From Corynebacterium sp. HMSC078H07 (lineage in GTDB: Bacteria; Actinomycetota; Actinomycetes; Mycobacteriales; Mycobacteriaceae), in the NCBI RefSeq assembly GCF_001812805.1, contig NZ_KV810513.1, positions 23,156 through 87,155 on the forward strand: 64,000 nt of DNA, in the 5' to 3' direction. A program made the translations under genes and the position numbers. The notes under the pieces were generated by a model. It searched no databases, was not told the DNA's origin, and was given only the letters and a program-made list of their open reading frames with translations. Of the stretch, positions 8,740 to 18,492 are shown in pieces (within the stretch, counting starts at the first letter, position 1; each line of letters starts with the position of its first letter).

Positions 8740-10431
8740 ATGACCGCTGTGGCGCCACGGCTCGACGATTACGTCGCGCCCACACGTCCAGAGCCGACTG
8801 GTAACGCTAAGACTGGCTCCAAGGCTTGGACGCTACTGACCACCACCGACCACAAGCAGCTGGGCATCATGTACATGATCATGGCCTTCAGCTTCTTCTT
8901 CCTCGGTGGCTTCATGGCACTGCTGCTCCGCGCTGAGCTCTTCACCCCGGGCCTGCAGTTCCTGTCCAACGAGCAGTTCAACCAGCTGTTCACCATGCAC
9001 GGCACCGTGATGCTGCTGCTCTTCGCAACACCGGTTGTCTGGGCGTTCGGTAACTACGTTCTTCCCCTTCAGATTGGTGCACCGGATGTGGCCTTCCCGC
9101 GTCTGAACGCCTTCGGTTTCTGGATCACCCTGACCGGCGGTATCGTCATGCTGCTCGGTTTCGTCACCCCAGGTGGCGCAGCTGACTTTGGTTGGACCAT
9201 GTACATGCCGTTGGCTGACTCCGTTCACACTCCGGGTATTGGTGCGGACATGTGGATCGTCGGTGTGGGCGCTACCGGTGTCGGCACCATTGCTTCCGCA
9301 GTCAACATGATCACCACGGTTCTGACCCTTCGCGCACCGGGCATGACCATGTTCCGTCTGCCGGTCTTCACTTGGTGTGTGCTGACCGCTTCCATCATCG
9401 TTCTGATGATCTTCCCGCTGCTCACCGCAGCAGCTCTCGGTGTTCTCTACGACCGCAAGCTGGGCGGCCACATCTATGACTCCGCTAACGGCGGCGCCAT
9501 CCTGTGGCAGCACCTGTTCTGGTTCTTCGGCCACCCGGAGGTCTACGTCCTCGCTATCCCGTTCTTCGGTGTTATTTCTGAGGTCGTTCCGGTCTTCTCC
9601 CGTAAGCCGGTCTTCGGCTACATCGGCTTGGTCTTCGCTGTTCTTGCCATCGGTGCACTGTCCATGGCGGTGTGGGCTCACCACATGTTCGTGACTGGCG
9701 CCATCCTGCTGCCGTTCTTCTCCTTCATGACCTTCCTTATTGCGGTCCCGACTGGTGTGAAGTTCTTCAACTGGGTTGGCACCATGTGGAAGGGTCACAT
9801 CACCTGGGATACCCCGATGATCTTCGCCATGGGCTTCCTGGCTACCTTCCTCTTTGGCGGTATGACCGGTATTATGCTGGCTTCCCCGGCCTTGGACTTC
9901 CACCTGGCTGAGTCCTACTTCCTTATCGCTCACTTCCACTACACCCTGTTCGGTACCGTGGTGTTCTCCGCCTTCGCAGGTCTCTACTTCTGGTTCCCGA
10001 AGATGACGGGCCGCATGCTGGATGAGCGTCTGGGCAAGATCCACTTCTGGCTGACCTTCATCGGCTTCCACGGCACCTTCCTGATTCAGCACTGGGTCGG
10101 CAACATGGGTATGCCGCGTCGTTACGCTGACTACCTGGAGTCTGATGGCTTCACGGTCTTCAACCAGATTTCCACCATCTTCTCCTTCGTCCTGGGTGCT
10201 TCGGTTATCCCGCTCATCTGGAACGTTTTCAAGTCCTGGCGCTACGGTGAGATCGTCACCGTGGATGACCCGTGGGGCTACGGTAACTCCCTGGAGTGGG
10301 CTACCTCCTGCCCGCCGCCGCGCCACAACTTCGTCTCCCTGCCGCGCATCCGCTCTGAGCGTCCGGCCTTCGAGCTCCACTACCCGCACATGGTCAAGCG
10401 TATCCGTGAGGAAGCACACTACGGCCACTAA
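8740..10431 (+). CDS. ctaD: Cytochrome c oxidase (aa3) subunit I
   Basis: The 563-residue catalytic core of the aa3 oxidase in the bcc-aa3 respiratory supercomplex; 12 transmembrane helices. Haem/copper ligands are visible: TMHGTVML (haem a), [14 protein letters not shown] (CuB His and its cross-linked Tyr), AHHMFVTG (two CuB His), and HFHYTLFG (haem a3 and a His ligands). The ATG at 8740 follows AGGAGG with normal spacing; an upstream in-frame ATG at 8692 has no ribosome-binding site. It is monocistronic, with its own leader and a strong terminator. Confidence 0.97.
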   Translation: MTAVAPRLDDYVAPTRPEPTGNAKTGSKAWTLLTTTDHKQLGIMYMIMAFSFFFLGGFMALLLRAELFTPGLQFLSNEQFNQLFTMHGTVMLLLFATPVVWAFGNYVLPLQIGAPDVAFPRLNAFGFWITLTGGIVMLLGFVTPGGAADFGWTMYMPLADSVHTPGIGADMWIVGVGATGVGTIASAVNMITTVLTLRAPGMTMFRLPVFTWCVLTASIIVLMIFPLLTAAALGVLYDRKLGGHIYDSANGGAILWQHLFWFFGHPEVYVLAIPFFGVISEVVPVFSRKPVFGYIGLVFAVLAIGALSMAVWAHHMFVTGAILLPFFSFMTFLIAVPTGVKFFNWVGTMWKGHITWDTPMIFAMGFLATFLFGGMTGIMLASPALDFHLAESYFLIAHFHYTLFGTVVFSAFAGLYFWFPKMTGRMLDERLGKIHFWLTFIGFHGTFLIQHWVGNMGMPRRYADYLESDGFTVFNQISTIFSFVLGASVIPLIWNVFKSWRYGEIVTVDDPWGYGNSLEWATSCPPPRHNFVSLPRIRSERPAFELHYPHMVKRIREEAHYGH

Positions 10432-10510
10432 TCCCGCGGGTCTCGCGCTCTCACTGAGCTAGCTGCCGCGCTAGCCCAAAAGGGTGCGGAGAAGGACGCG
10501 AACTCCTGAG

Positions 10511-10553
10511 AACGCCGCCTCCCCATCACAGCGATGGGGAGGCGGCGTTTGTC
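10511..10553 (+). terminator. Terminator of ctaD
   Basis: AACGCCGCCTCCCCAT (10511-10526) pairs perfectly with ATGGGGAGGCGGCGTT (10534-10549) over a 7-nt loop, one of the strongest hairpins in the window; a short T-rich stretch follows. Confidence 0.85.
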
Positions 10554-10618
10554 GTGTGTTCTGTATGCGTTGGTTGGGAGGTTGTCGGTGAACAAACTGG
10601 CCATGCGATAATGACAGC

Positions 10619-11815
10619 GTGGATAACCAGATCGATTACCCCAACCAGACTGCCTTCGCCGTTGTGACAACGTCCGGTCCCGATAAGCCAGGCGTATCCG
10701 CGGCCTTCTTCCGCGTCCTTGGTTCCTATAACGTTGAGCTCGTCGATGTCGAGCAGGCCATCTTCTCTGGGCGTATCTCTCTGTCGGCTTATGTGCGCGT
10801 TGATAGCTCGCGCGTCGAGGCGATGGAGAAGGGACTGCGCAACACCCTCAGCATCTATGCCCAGTCGCTCACCGTCGAGCTGCGCGAGGATGAAACCACA
10901 TCCCGTCCGCGGTCCACGCACGTCGTCGTGGTGCTCGGCCGCCAACTCAACGCCAGCCACGTCTCTGCGATTGCGCAGGAACTGGCCAACTTCAACGCCA
11001 ACATTGACCGCATTCGCGGGTTGTCGACGTACCCACTTAATGGTCTTGAGCTGTACATCACCGTTGAAGGTTCCGCGGACCCCGTCCGCGCCACCCTGGC
11101 CCGTCTGGCCACCGAGCAGGGCGTCGACATTGCTATCGAGCGCTCAGGCCTGCAGCGCCGCTCCAAGCGCCTGATTTGCTTCGATTGTGATTCCACGCTG
11201 ATTCAGGGCGAGGTCATCGAAATGCTCGCCGCCCATGCCGGTAAGGAAGCAGAAGTGGCCGCGGTGACCGAGCGCGCTATGCGCGGAGAATTGGATTTCG
11301 AAGAATCCCTCCGTGAGCGCGTAGCCGCCTTGGCTGGTCTTCCGGAATCCGTCATCGCGCAGACCGCCGCTGATATTGAACTCACTCCGGGTGTACGCAC
11401 CACCATCCGTACGCTCAAGCGCATGGGCTATCGCGTTGCGGTTGTGTCCGGCGGCTTTATCCAGGTCCTTGAGGATTTGGCCGCTGAGCTCGACCTTGAC
11501 TACGTTCGCGCCAATACCTTGGAAATTGAAGATGGCAAGCTTACCGGTCGGGTCATCGGGGACGTCGTCGACCGCAAGGCCAAGGAAAACTTCCTTCGTG
11601 AGTTCGCCGCCGATTCTGGTTTGAGCATGCGACAGACGGTTGCAGTAGGCGATGGTGCCAATGACATTGACATGATTTCTGCAGCAGGCCTCGGCATTGC
11701 CTTTAACGCCAAACCTGCGTTGCGTGAGGTTGCGGACACCTCCGTTAACCACCCGTATATGGATGAAATCCTGCAAATCCTAGGTATTCCCATGGAAGAG
11801 GTCGTCGTTGACTAA
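10619..11815 (+). CDS. serB: Phosphoserine phosphatase with N-terminal ACT domains
   Basis: Last enzyme of serine synthesis, phosphoserine to serine; 398 residues. Residues 1-175 hold ACT-type regulatory repeats (AVVTTSGPDKPGVSAAFF; VVVVLGRQLNASHV), as in mycobacterial SerB2. The HAD catalytic domain follows with FDCDST at 188-193 (nucleophile Asp), VVSGGFIQV, and the motif III block GDGANDIDM. The GTG at 10619 is taken as start because GATAAT ends 6 nt upstream, predicting a leaderless mRNA. The next gene overlaps its 3' end by 8 nt and is probably co-transcribed. Confidence 0.93.
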   Translation: MDNQIDYPNQTAFAVVTTSGPDKPGVSAAFFRVLGSYNVELVDVEQAIFSGRISLSAYVRVDSSRVEAMEKGLRNTLSIYAQSLTVELREDETTSRPRSTHVVVVLGRQLNASHVSAIAQELANFNANIDRIRGLSTYPLNGLELYITVEGSADPVRATLARLATEQGVDIAIERSGLQRRSKRLICFDCDSTLIQGEVIEMLAAHAGKEAEVAAVTERAMRGELDFEESLRERVAALAGLPESVIAQTAADIELTPGVRTTIRTLKRMGYRVAVVSGGFIQVLEDLAAELDLDYVRANTLEIEDGKLTGRVIGDVVDRKAKENFLREFAADSGLSMRQTVAVGDGANDIDMISAAGLGIAFNAKPALREVADTSVNHPYMDEILQILGIPMEEVVVD

Positions 11816-12533
11816 CCTCCGCGAGGCGCACCGCCGGCTGGTTGACGCTTGTAGCGAGCGCAGCTGGCGCGATGATCCTGAGGACCCTAACAAGCCCGAG
11901 ACCGTCCAGGCCATGCAGATTGCGCTGAACCTGCCTAAGCAGGAGCCGCCGAGCCGCACGGAGGTGCTGGAGGCGGCGGCGAGGGCCGTCGTCAAACTCT
12001 GCTTGGATGAGCGCGCCGGCCAGGATGGTGCGTTCGCCGAAGCATTGGGGCAGTGGTATGGGCACCGCATCCGTAAGGTTGCACGGCGAGCTCGCAACAA
12101 GGCATGGCGCGATGTGCAAGGCTTGCCTGGTGTGACGGTGGCAGATCGCGCCCGAGCCTTCGTGCCCTCTGCGGTCTCCGAGGTCGATCCGCTCGTGGCC
12201 AAGCTACAGATCGGTCACACGGATCTGCCGAAGGATGCACCGCGGCCGGCGCTTGGCGACGTCCCCCTCATCCTCATCGATGCCTCCCTCGAGATGAGCG
12301 CAGGCAAGGCCGCTGCCCAAGTGGGGCATGGCTCCATGCTGCTGGCCGCGGCAATGAGCTTTGACGAGGTGGAAAAGTGGGCAGCGCAGGACTTCGCTTT
12401 GTGCGTGCGTGAGGTAGACCACGAGGGCTTCGCTGAAGCCTGCGCCCGGCAGGACGCCGTGGTGGTCCGGGATGCAGGTTTTACCGAGGTGGCACCAGAC
12501 TCGGCCACGGTGTGCGCGCTGCGCCGTCCTTAG
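11808..12533 (+). CDS. Pth2-like peptidyl-tRNA hydrolase domain protein
   Basis: A 241-residue protein. The C-terminal about 95 residues match the PTH2 fold: ILIDASLEMSAGKAAAQVGHGSMLLAA corresponds to the K-x-G-K-x-A-x-Q-x-x-H-A core, and DAVVVRDAGFTEVAPDSATVCAL to the terminal strand of the family. The N-terminal 130 residues are helical and basic in part and have no family I recognise. Most likely it hydrolyses peptidyl-tRNA or a related ester; the fold is supported, the activity inferred. The start is TTG at 11808, overlapping the serB stop, with GGAAGAGG 7 nt upstream. It is convergent with dinG, overlapping it by 4 nt. Confidence 0.7.
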   Translation: MTNLREAHRRLVDACSERSWRDDPEDPNKPETVQAMQIALNLPKQEPPSRTEVLEAAARAVVKLCLDERAGQDGAFAEALGQWYGHRIRKVARRARNKAWRDVQGLPGVTVADRARAFVPSAVSEVDPLVAKLQIGHTDLPKDAPRPALGDVPLILIDASLEMSAGKAAAQVGHGSMLLAAAMSFDEVEKWAAQDFALCVREVDHEGFAEACARQDAVVVRDAGFTEVAPDSATVCALRRP

Positions 12534-14500
12534 CGGGCTTCGATGAGCCGTTTGAGTGCGCTGCGGACGACCTCCGGGTCGGTGGTGCGCCACATCTGTG
12601 GCATGGAATCATAAAGGTATGAGCCGTAGCGTTTGGTCACGAGGCGGTTATCAAGCACAGCGACAACACCGCGGTCATCGACAGAACGCAGAAGCCTTCC
12701 CGCTCCCTGCGCCATGAGCAGCGCTGCATGCGTGGCAGAGACCTCCATAAAACCATTTCGGCCGGCTGCTTTCGCGGCTTCGGTGCGGGCTTGCATGAGC
12801 GGGTTATCCGGGCGGGGGAAGGGGATGCGGTCAATGAGCACCAGCGAGCAGGAGGGACCGGGCACGTCGACTCCCTGCCACAAGCTCAGGGTGCCAAAGA
12901 GGCAGGAATTTTCGTTCTTGGTGAACTTCTCCACCAGCGCCCCAATTGAGTCCTCACCTTGGAGGAAAAAATCGAAGGGAATCTGCGGCTTGAGCTCCTC
13001 AGCGGCCTGTTGGGCGGCGCGGCGCGAAGAGAATAACCCCAGGGTGCGCCCGCCCGCGGCCATGATGAGCTCGCGGATTTCTGCGATGGTGTCCGGACTT
13101 AGCCCATCACGGCCCGGCTGCGGCAAGTGGCTCGCGGTGTACAGTATGCCGCTGCGCGCAGGATTAAAGGGATAGCCCACGTCGAGGGAATCCCATGTTC
13201 CTTTCGGCAGGCCCCACTGCGCAGCCATGGCATCGAAGCGACCACCCAGGGCCAAAGTTGCGGAGGTAAGCACCACGGTCTGCTCGCCAAAGAGCTTTTC
13301 GTGCAGCATGCCGGCGATGGAGAGCGGTGCAACGGCGAGGGTATCGGTCAGCGTGCGTTCATCGCGCTCTAGCCACACCACATCCGCATGCGCGGCTGGA
13401 TCCCCGGTGGCGAAGACATCGAGGATGCGGGCGATGGCCTCGACGAGGGTGCTGAGGTGGTTAGACAGGTTTTGGCGCTCGGCAAATTTCTCGGGGTCGT
13501 TAGCCTGTTCGCCCTCTGGGGTGCGGGCAATGGTCTCGCGGCAGGAAGAAAGTGTGTCGGCCAAAGACATGAGCTGCTGCTTGGCTTCCTCTGGAAGGTC
13601 GGTCCAGCGGCCGGGGAGGAATTCCCCAAGGAGCTGGGTAAGCTCGGCTGCCTGCTCGCTTAAGCGTTGGTCTTTGCCGTTGGCGCCCAGCGCCTTGGCA
13701 CGGGTAGCCGCCATCTTGAGGGCGCGGCCGGTAATTTCTGAGGTTGACACCGAGGTGATGCGCCCGTCGAGCTCGTGGGCCTCATCAATAATGACCACAT
13801 CGTGTTCCGGCAGGATATTCACGTCTGCGACGGCGTCGATAGCCAGCAGCGCATGGTTGGTGACCACCACATCGACGTCCGCAGCGCGGCGCCGCGCCAG
13901 CTCCGCAAAGCAGTCTTCGCCGTGTGGACAGCGCGTCGCCCCAACACACTCAGCAGACGTCACCGAGACCTGTCGCCAGGCCAGATCTGGCACGCCCGGC
14001 TCGAGGTCTTCACGGTCGCCCGTATTCGTTTCCTCTGCCCACTCATAGATGCGTTGGACGTGGCGGCCCAAGTGGGAAGGGGAGTCAGTGGCATCGAGCA
14101 GAGCTTCCTCATCCTCCAACTCGGAGGCACGAGCAACCTTGTTAAGGCAAACATAGTTGGAGCGGCCCTTCATGATGGCGAAGGTCGGCTTCTTCTCCAA
14201 GAGTGGCTCGAGGGCCTCGGCCAAGCGTGGAAGATCGCGCTCCACCAGCTGGCGCTGCAAGGCCAACGTAGCGGTGGACACGATAACAGTGCTGCCGGTT
14301 TCCTGGGCATGCCGGAATGCGGGCACGAGGTAGGCCAAAGATTTACCGGTACCGGTGCCTGCCTGCACCGCGAGGTGGCGTTCCTTCTCCAGGGCGGAAG
14401 TGACCGCTTGGGCCATGCGCACTTGGCCCTCGCGCCGGGCACCGCCGAGGGCGGCGACGGCGGCGTCGAGAAGGTCAATCGTTGCTGAGTGCTCGTCCAT
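12530..14500 (-). CDS. dinG: DinG-family ATP-dependent DNA helicase
   Basis: A 656-residue superfamily 2 helicase of the XPD/DinG iron-sulfur group, 5'-3' polarity in characterised members. The Walker A motif GTGTGKS is at 48-54 and the DEAH box VVIIDEAHELDG at about 238. Four cysteines between motifs Ia and II (one in NYVCLNK, three in ECVGATRCPHGEDC) are placed to bind a 4Fe-4S cluster. The C-terminal helicase half has LFGTLSLWQGVDVPG and QGAGRLLRS. TACACT lies exactly 7 nt before the ATG, suggesting a leaderless transcript. It is downstream of pncB on the same strand with a 48-nt gap. Confidence 0.9.
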   Translation of the reverse strand: MDEHSATIDLLDAAVAALGGARREGQVRMAQAVTSALEKERHLAVQAGTGTGKSLAYLVPAFRHAQETGSTVIVSTATLALQRQLVERDLPRLAEALEPLLEKKPTFAIMKGRSNYVCLNKVARASELEDEEALLDATDSPSHLGRHVQRIYEWAEETNTGDREDLEPGVPDLAWRQVSVTSAECVGATRCPHGEDCFAELARRRAADVDVVVTNHALLAIDAVADVNILPEHDVVIIDEAHELDGRITSVSTSEITGRALKMAATRAKALGANGKDQRLSEQAAELTQLLGEFLPGRWTDLPEEAKQQLMSLADTLSSCRETIARTPEGEQANDPEKFAERQNLSNHLSTLVEAIARILDVFATGDPAAHADVVWLERDERTLTDTLAVAPLSIAGMLHEKLFGEQTVVLTSATLALGGRFDAMAAQWGLPKGTWDSLDVGYPFNPARSGILYTASHLPQPGRDGLSPDTIAEIRELIMAAGGRTLGLFSSRRAAQQAAEELKPQIPFDFFLQGEDSIGALVEKFTKNENSCLFGTLSLWQGVDVPGPSCSLVLIDRIPFPRPDNPLMQARTEAAKAAGRNGFMEVSATHAALLMAQGAGRLLRSVDDRGVVAVLDNRLVTKRYGSYLYDSMPQMWRTTDPEVVRSALKRLIEAR

Positions 14501-14548
14501 TTGCCCCAGTGTAGTGCCCCGCTTAAGCCGGGCGGAACGGGTATGCCT

Positions 14549-15901
14549 TTAGGAGGAGAAGCCGATGAAACGCGTCGGCACCGCCGGTTCATCGCGAGTA
14601 AGCGCCAGGCCTTCCCACGGCAGAGTAGTAATGGCGGTGGCGAGGTAGTCGCGGGATTCGTGGAGGGAGGGAAGTCCGTCGACGATTTCTCCATCGCGCA
14701 TAAGCGGCACGGTCATAGCGCGGGCGGTGAGGGTGCCGGTGTCCGGATCCTCGGCGTCGAAAGGCAGCACGAGCTCTTCGACGGCCACCCCGGAAGAGCG
14801 GTACGTACGCAGCGCACGTTTGGCTCCGCCCTGGGATTTCTTGGAGGAGGAACGTTTCGCCACCGGATGACCGTCGACCTCCACGACCTTGTACACCATG
14901 CCGGCCGTCGGCGCGCCTGAGCCGGTCACCACGGAGGTGCCTACACCATAGACATCGACGGGGTCTCCGCGCAGACCAGCGATGGCGAACTCGTCGAGGT
15001 CGGAGGAGACCACGATCTTGGTGTTGTGGTTGCCCAAGTCATCGAGTTGCTTGCGCACGCGGCGAGTCACCGCGGCCAAATCACCAGAATCGATACGCAC
15101 GCCGCCCAACTCGGGGCCGGCGACGCGCACGGCGGTTTCTACGCCCTTGGTGATGTCGTAGGTGTCGACCAGCAGCGTGGTGCCCACGCCAAGCGTCTCG
15201 ATCTGGCCGCGGAATGCTGCTTCCTCATTCGGCGTGCCGTCGTCGTTGACGTGTGCCAGGGTCCAGGAATGCGCTGCCGTACCAGAGACCGGAATATCGT
15301 AGCGGTAGCCTGCCTCGAGGTTAGAGGTGGCCTCAAAACCTGCCAAGTAGGCGGCGCGCGCAGACGTCACCGCAGCGTATTCGTGGGCGCGGCGTGAGCC
15401 CATCTCAATAATCGGGCGGCCATCGGCAGCCACGACCATACGCGAGGCGGCCGAGGCCACTGCAGAGTCAGAATTCATGATGGAGAGAATGACCGTCTCC
15501 AAGATGAGGCACTCGCCGAAGGTGCCGCGTACGGTCAGCAGCGGAGAGTAGGGGAAGTAAATCTCGCCTTCGCGGTAGCCATCAATCTGGCCGGAGAAAC
15601 GATAATGCGCGAGGTAGTCCTTGGTTTCCTCATCGAGGAAGTCCATCTCCGCCAGTTGGCGGGCGGTAAAGCGGAAATCCCGCACTGCTCGCAGCACGCG
15701 TTCGGTGCCGGCGACGACACCATAGCGGCGCTCGTTGGGCAGGCGACGGGCGAAAACCTCGCAGGTTACCTGGCGGTGAGCGGAACCATCGCGCAGTGCT
15801 GCCTGCAGCATGGTGAGCTCGTATTTATCGGTGAGCAGGGCCGTGGAACGGTCAGAAGGGACATTTCCAGCGTTCACGACGTTGTCTGAGGTACTAGTCA
15901 C
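14549..15901 (-). CDS. pncB: Nicotinate phosphoribosyltransferase
   Basis: Salvages nicotinic acid to NaMN for NAD synthesis. 450 residues from the GTG at 15899-15901. Characteristic segments are LLTDKYELTML, EVFARRLPNERRYGVVAG, FSGQIDGYREGEIYFPYSPLL, MGSRRAHEYAA, the substrate loop TLLVDTYDI, and GGVRIDSGDLA. I prefer this GTG because TAGCAT lies 7 nt upstream (leaderless pattern); an alternative ATG 7 codons further upstream has no ribosome-binding site. It sits between the CAP-domain gene and dinG, all on the minus strand. Confidence 0.92.
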   Translation of the reverse strand: MTSTSDNVVNAGNVPSDRSTALLTDKYELTMLQAALRDGSAHRQVTCEVFARRLPNERRYGVVAGTERVLRAVRDFRFTARQLAEMDFLDEETKDYLAHYRFSGQIDGYREGEIYFPYSPLLTVRGTFGECLILETVILSIMNSDSAVASAASRMVVAADGRPIIEMGSRRAHEYAAVTSARAAYLAGFEATSNLEAGYRYDIPVSGTAAHSWTLAHVNDDGTPNEEAAFRGQIETLGVGTTLLVDTYDITKGVETAVRVAGPELGGVRIDSGDLAAVTRRVRKQLDDLGNHNTKIVVSSDLDEFAIAGLRGDPVDVYGVGTSVVTGSGAPTAGMVYKVVEVDGHPVAKRSSSKKSQGGAKRALRTYRSSGVAVEELVLPFDAEDPDTGTLTARAMTVPLMRDGEIVDGLPSLHESRDYLATAITTLPWEGLALTRDEPAVPTRFIGFSS

Positions 15902-15942
15902 ATCGAAGATGCTACTCAGCATGCATCAAAAATTCAGCCAAT

Positions 15943-16527
15943 CTATTCTTCCAGCTGGATGACTACGTAAACTTGACCGTCGTTATAGGCCACGCCGACG
16001 GCAGCGGTGGACATGCGGCGGTCCCGGAGAGCTGCGACGTGGGACGGGGACTGGCGGAAGGCTTCCACGAATTCATAGCCACTGGCCTTGTCCAGGGGCA
16101 GGTGATGCTGCACCATTTGAATATTTTCGTCCGCCGGATTTTCGGTCTTCGTCACCGCATTACACTCGGCCTTTTCGCGCGCCGCGGTCTGGCGGTCGAT
16201 CCACGGCACGAGTGGGCCCTGGTTGTCTTCCTCGCGCCAGGTATTGAGGGCTTCGATCAGCTCGTGTTGGATAGTCTCCAGCTGGCGCTGCACGTGGACC
16301 TCGGGGAGCTCGTAGTCGCAGGACGCCGGCGCGGGTTCGGGGGCTGGCTTGTCGTTAGAGCTACCGCCCTGTGAAGGGGACGTCAGGCTGACTACCGCGG
16401 CGACGAGTGTGCCGCCCAGCACGAGGGCGGTGAGCACAAGCTGAAGAAGGCGAGCAAGATCCTCTTGGGATGGAGTACGACCAGCAAGAATGTCCGCCAG
16501 GGCGGTGGGGAGAGCAAAAGAATTCAT
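15943..16527 (-). CDS. Membrane-anchored CAP/SCP-like domain protein
   Basis: 194 residues with one transmembrane segment near residues 32-52 (LLQLVLTALVLGGTLVAAVV), a Ser/Pro/Gly-rich linker, and an extracytoplasmic domain resembling a degenerate CAP (SCP/PR-1) fold: LIEALNTWREEDNQG, then SPSHVAALRDRRMSTAAVGVAY and a terminal strand VYVVIQL, the usual SPxHxxxLxxxxxxxxGxG signature. Function is unknown; CAP proteins in actinobacteria are surface-exposed. I chose the ATG at 16525-16527 because CCAGGTGG lies 9 nt upstream; an ATG ten codons earlier has no ribosome-binding site. It is divergent from clpS. Confidence 0.6.
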   Translation of the reverse strand: MNSFALPTALADILAGRTPSQEDLARLLQLVLTALVLGGTLVAAVVSLTSPSQGGSSNDKPAPEPAPASCDYELPEVHVQRQLETIQHELIEALNTWREEDNQGPLVPWIDRQTAAREKAECNAVTKTENPADENIQMVQHHLPLDKASGYEFVEAFRQSPSHVAALRDRRMSTAAVGVAYNDGQVYVVIQLEE

Positions 16528-16619
16528 CGACGGCAGCCACCTGGAAACGATAATCACATATTGAGTCCCCGTCAGTATAGCCGCTCACAGCGTCACATTT
16601 TTTGGCTAGGGTAGAAGGC

Positions 16620-16955
16620 ATGAATGCGCACCGAGAAACGTCCGCGAGCGTGGTGATGAGTTCGCCCATGGCCACCCCGGAATTGGATGAGGCCATTGAG
16701 GTCGACGTCGCCACGAGCGAAAACCTGCCGTGGATGTGCATCGTCTGGGATGACCCCGTCAATCTCATGAGCTACGTCTCCTATGTCTTCCAGACGGTCT
16801 TGGGTTACGACAAGAAGCGAGCCAACGAGCTCATGATGCAGGTTCACACCGAGGGCAAGGCCGCCGTCTCCAGCGGTGAGCGTGACAAGGTCGAGGCCGA
16901 TGTGAAGAAGCTGCAGGTTGCGGGTCTGTGGGCCACGATGCAGCAGGCAGGCTAA
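16620..16955 (+). CDS. clpS: ATP-dependent Clp protease adaptor
   Basis: A 111-residue N-end-rule adaptor that delivers substrates to ClpC/ClpA. The core begins [21 protein letters not shown], with the conserved D-D-P-N pocket for N-degrons, and continues [21 protein letters not shown], typical of the family. TAGGGT at 16607-16612 precedes the ATG by 7 nt, so the mRNA is probably leaderless. It is followed 12 nt later by the DUF2017 gene, the usual actinobacterial pair. Confidence 0.93.
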   Translation: MNAHRETSASVVMSSPMATPELDEAIEVDVATSENLPWMCIVWDDPVNLMSYVSYVFQTVLGYDKKRANELMMQVHTEGKAAVSSGERDKVEADVKKLQVAGLWATMQQAG

Positions 16956-16967
16956 GGAGAGGACAGT

Positions 16968-17504
16968 ATGCAGGCCTGGAAGAAGAAAAAGTCCTTCATA
17001 CGCGGTGCTAAGTACACCGCTGTTTTTGAGCCCATGGAGCGCGAGGTGATAGGGGATCTCACCGCGACGGTCTCGGAGGCCATCATTGCCCGCGCCCAAT
17101 CGGCGCCGAAGGATGAGTTGGCGGACATGGTGGATATGCCTACCGGTCACACGGAAGCGCCGGAGGACCCGTCCCTTGCCCGCCTCTTCCCGGATTTTCA
17201 GAAGCCCGGCGATGAGGAGTTTGATGGCGATAATGCGTTGCTGCGCTCCTTGCACGAAAACGATATTGCCCGCGCCAAGCTGGAGAACCTCCAAGTCATC
17301 AACACAGCGCTCGGCCCAACCGGCGGGGTTGAGGTCACCATCAGTGAGGAAGAAGCCCATGCCTTCCTCGCGGGTCTCAATGATTTGCGATTGTTCGTGG
17401 CATCGGGCGATGTTGAGCACGGCTCTCAGGGAGCGGACCGTGACACCCTCGTGGAGTGGTTAGCCTTCTGCCAGGACTCCTTGCTCAACGTCATCATGGA
17501 CTAA
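16968..17504 (+). CDS. DUF2017 protein, ClpS partner gene
   Basis: A 178-residue soluble, acidic protein of the DUF2017 family, found next to clpS across actinobacteria. Recognisable parts are the N-terminal FEPMEREVIGDL and the C-terminal helices EVTISEEEAHAFLAGLNDLRL and EWLAFCQDSLLNVIM. No enzyme motif is visible. The tight spacing to clpS (12 nt) and to the P1 peptidase gene (4 nt) indicates one operon; a role in Clp-dependent proteolysis is only inferred from context. Confidence 0.8.
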   Translation: MQAWKKKKSFIRGAKYTAVFEPMEREVIGDLTATVSEAIIARAQSAPKDELADMVDMPTGHTEAPEDPSLARLFPDFQKPGDEEFDGDNALLRSLHENDIARAKLENLQVINTALGPTGGVEVTISEEEAHAFLAGLNDLRLFVASGDVEHGSQGADRDTLVEWLAFCQDSLLNVIMD

Positions 17505-17508
17505 GACC

Positions 17509-18480
17509 ATGCGAACTGTGTCTGAGCTTGGCTTTTCTGTTGGTCATGCCACGCGCGATGATACCGGCGTTACCGTTATCTATTGCGGTGAGCAGGGAGC
17601 CGTCGCCAGTGTTGATGTACGTGGCGGCGGTCCCGGCACGCGTGAAACGGATCTGCTTCAGCCACACAACACCGTCGAGCGCGTCCACGCCATTGTCCTC
17701 GCGGGCGGCTCGGCTTTTGGTTTGGCCGCGGCCGATGGCGTCATGAGGGGACTTGAGGAGGCCGGCATCGGGTTTCCGGTCTTTGGCGAAGATAAACTAG
17801 GCCCGCGCGTTCCTATCGTGCCCGGTGCTGTCATCTTTGACCTGCTTGCAGGTCCCCAGCGTCCCACCGCAGCAGATGGCGCGCAGGCACTGCGCTCCGC
17901 ATTGGCGGGGCATGATGACACCACCGGTAGCGTTGGCGCCGGCGTGGGTGCCTGTGCAGGAAAAATTCGGGGAGGGGTGGGCATGGCGCTTATCGACGTC
18001 TCCCCCTACACCCTCGCCGCCGTCGTCGTTGCGAATCCCGTGGGCCAAGTGATCGATGGTGCGACCGGCCGGCTCTTTGGCGCACCCGACAAGCCAGCTG
18101 TAGACATCAAGCGCTTCGCCGCTGCGAAGAGCCTTGCGGAGGCCCATCTCAACACCACCATCGGCGCTGTCTTGACAGATGCTCCCATCACCAAGGCCCA
18201 AGCCAAGCGCCTTGCCTTGGCCGGCCACGATGGCATCGCCCGCGCGGTGCGCCCGGCTCACTCGCCGCTGGATGGCGACACGATCTTTGCAGCTGCGACG
18301 GGGAGGGTAGGGGAGACGTCGGCAAGCACGGCGGGAACCGCACCCGGAGTCGACGCCGACGTTCTTGCCTCCCTCAGCGCCGCAGCGGCCGATGCCGTGG
18401 AGGCTGCCATCGTGGATGCCGTGGTCAATGCCGCCCCAGGCTTGGGCTTGGAGGCGTACTCCTCGCTGCTCTCTTGCTAA
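17509..18480 (+). CDS. P1-family (S58) N-terminal-nucleophile peptidase
   Basis: A 323-residue member of the DmpA/NylC family, made as a precursor that cleaves itself to expose a nucleophile. The predicted scissile bond is N215-T216 in LNTTIGAVLTDAPITKAQA, the NylC-like motif. Earlier signature segments are VHAIVLAGGSAFGLAAADGV and VPIVPGAVIFDLL, with GAGVGACAGKIRGGVG in the middle. The substrate is unknown; relatives are aminopeptidases or amidohydrolases. It starts 4 nt after DUF2017 and is in the same order as in M. tuberculosis as I recall it. Confidence 0.85.
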   Translation: MRTVSELGFSVGHATRDDTGVTVIYCGEQGAVASVDVRGGGPGTRETDLLQPHNTVERVHAIVLAGGSAFGLAAADGVMRGLEEAGIGFPVFGEDKLGPRVPIVPGAVIFDLLAGPQRPTAADGAQALRSALAGHDDTTGSVGAGVGACAGKIRGGVGMALIDVSPYTLAAVVVANPVGQVIDGATGRLFGAPDKPAVDIKRFAAAKSLAEAHLNTTIGAVLTDAPITKAQAKRLALAGHDGIARAVRPAHSPLDGDTIFAAATGRVGETSASTAGTAPGVDADVLASLSAAAADAVEAAIVDAVVNAAPGLGLEAYSSLLSC

Positions 18481-18492
18481 AGTTGGGGCATT

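Noticed and set aside
8833..10428. 531-codon open frame antisense to ctaD
   Set aside because: The product is an implausible Glu/His/Asp-rich chain and lies wholly opposite a highly conserved gene.
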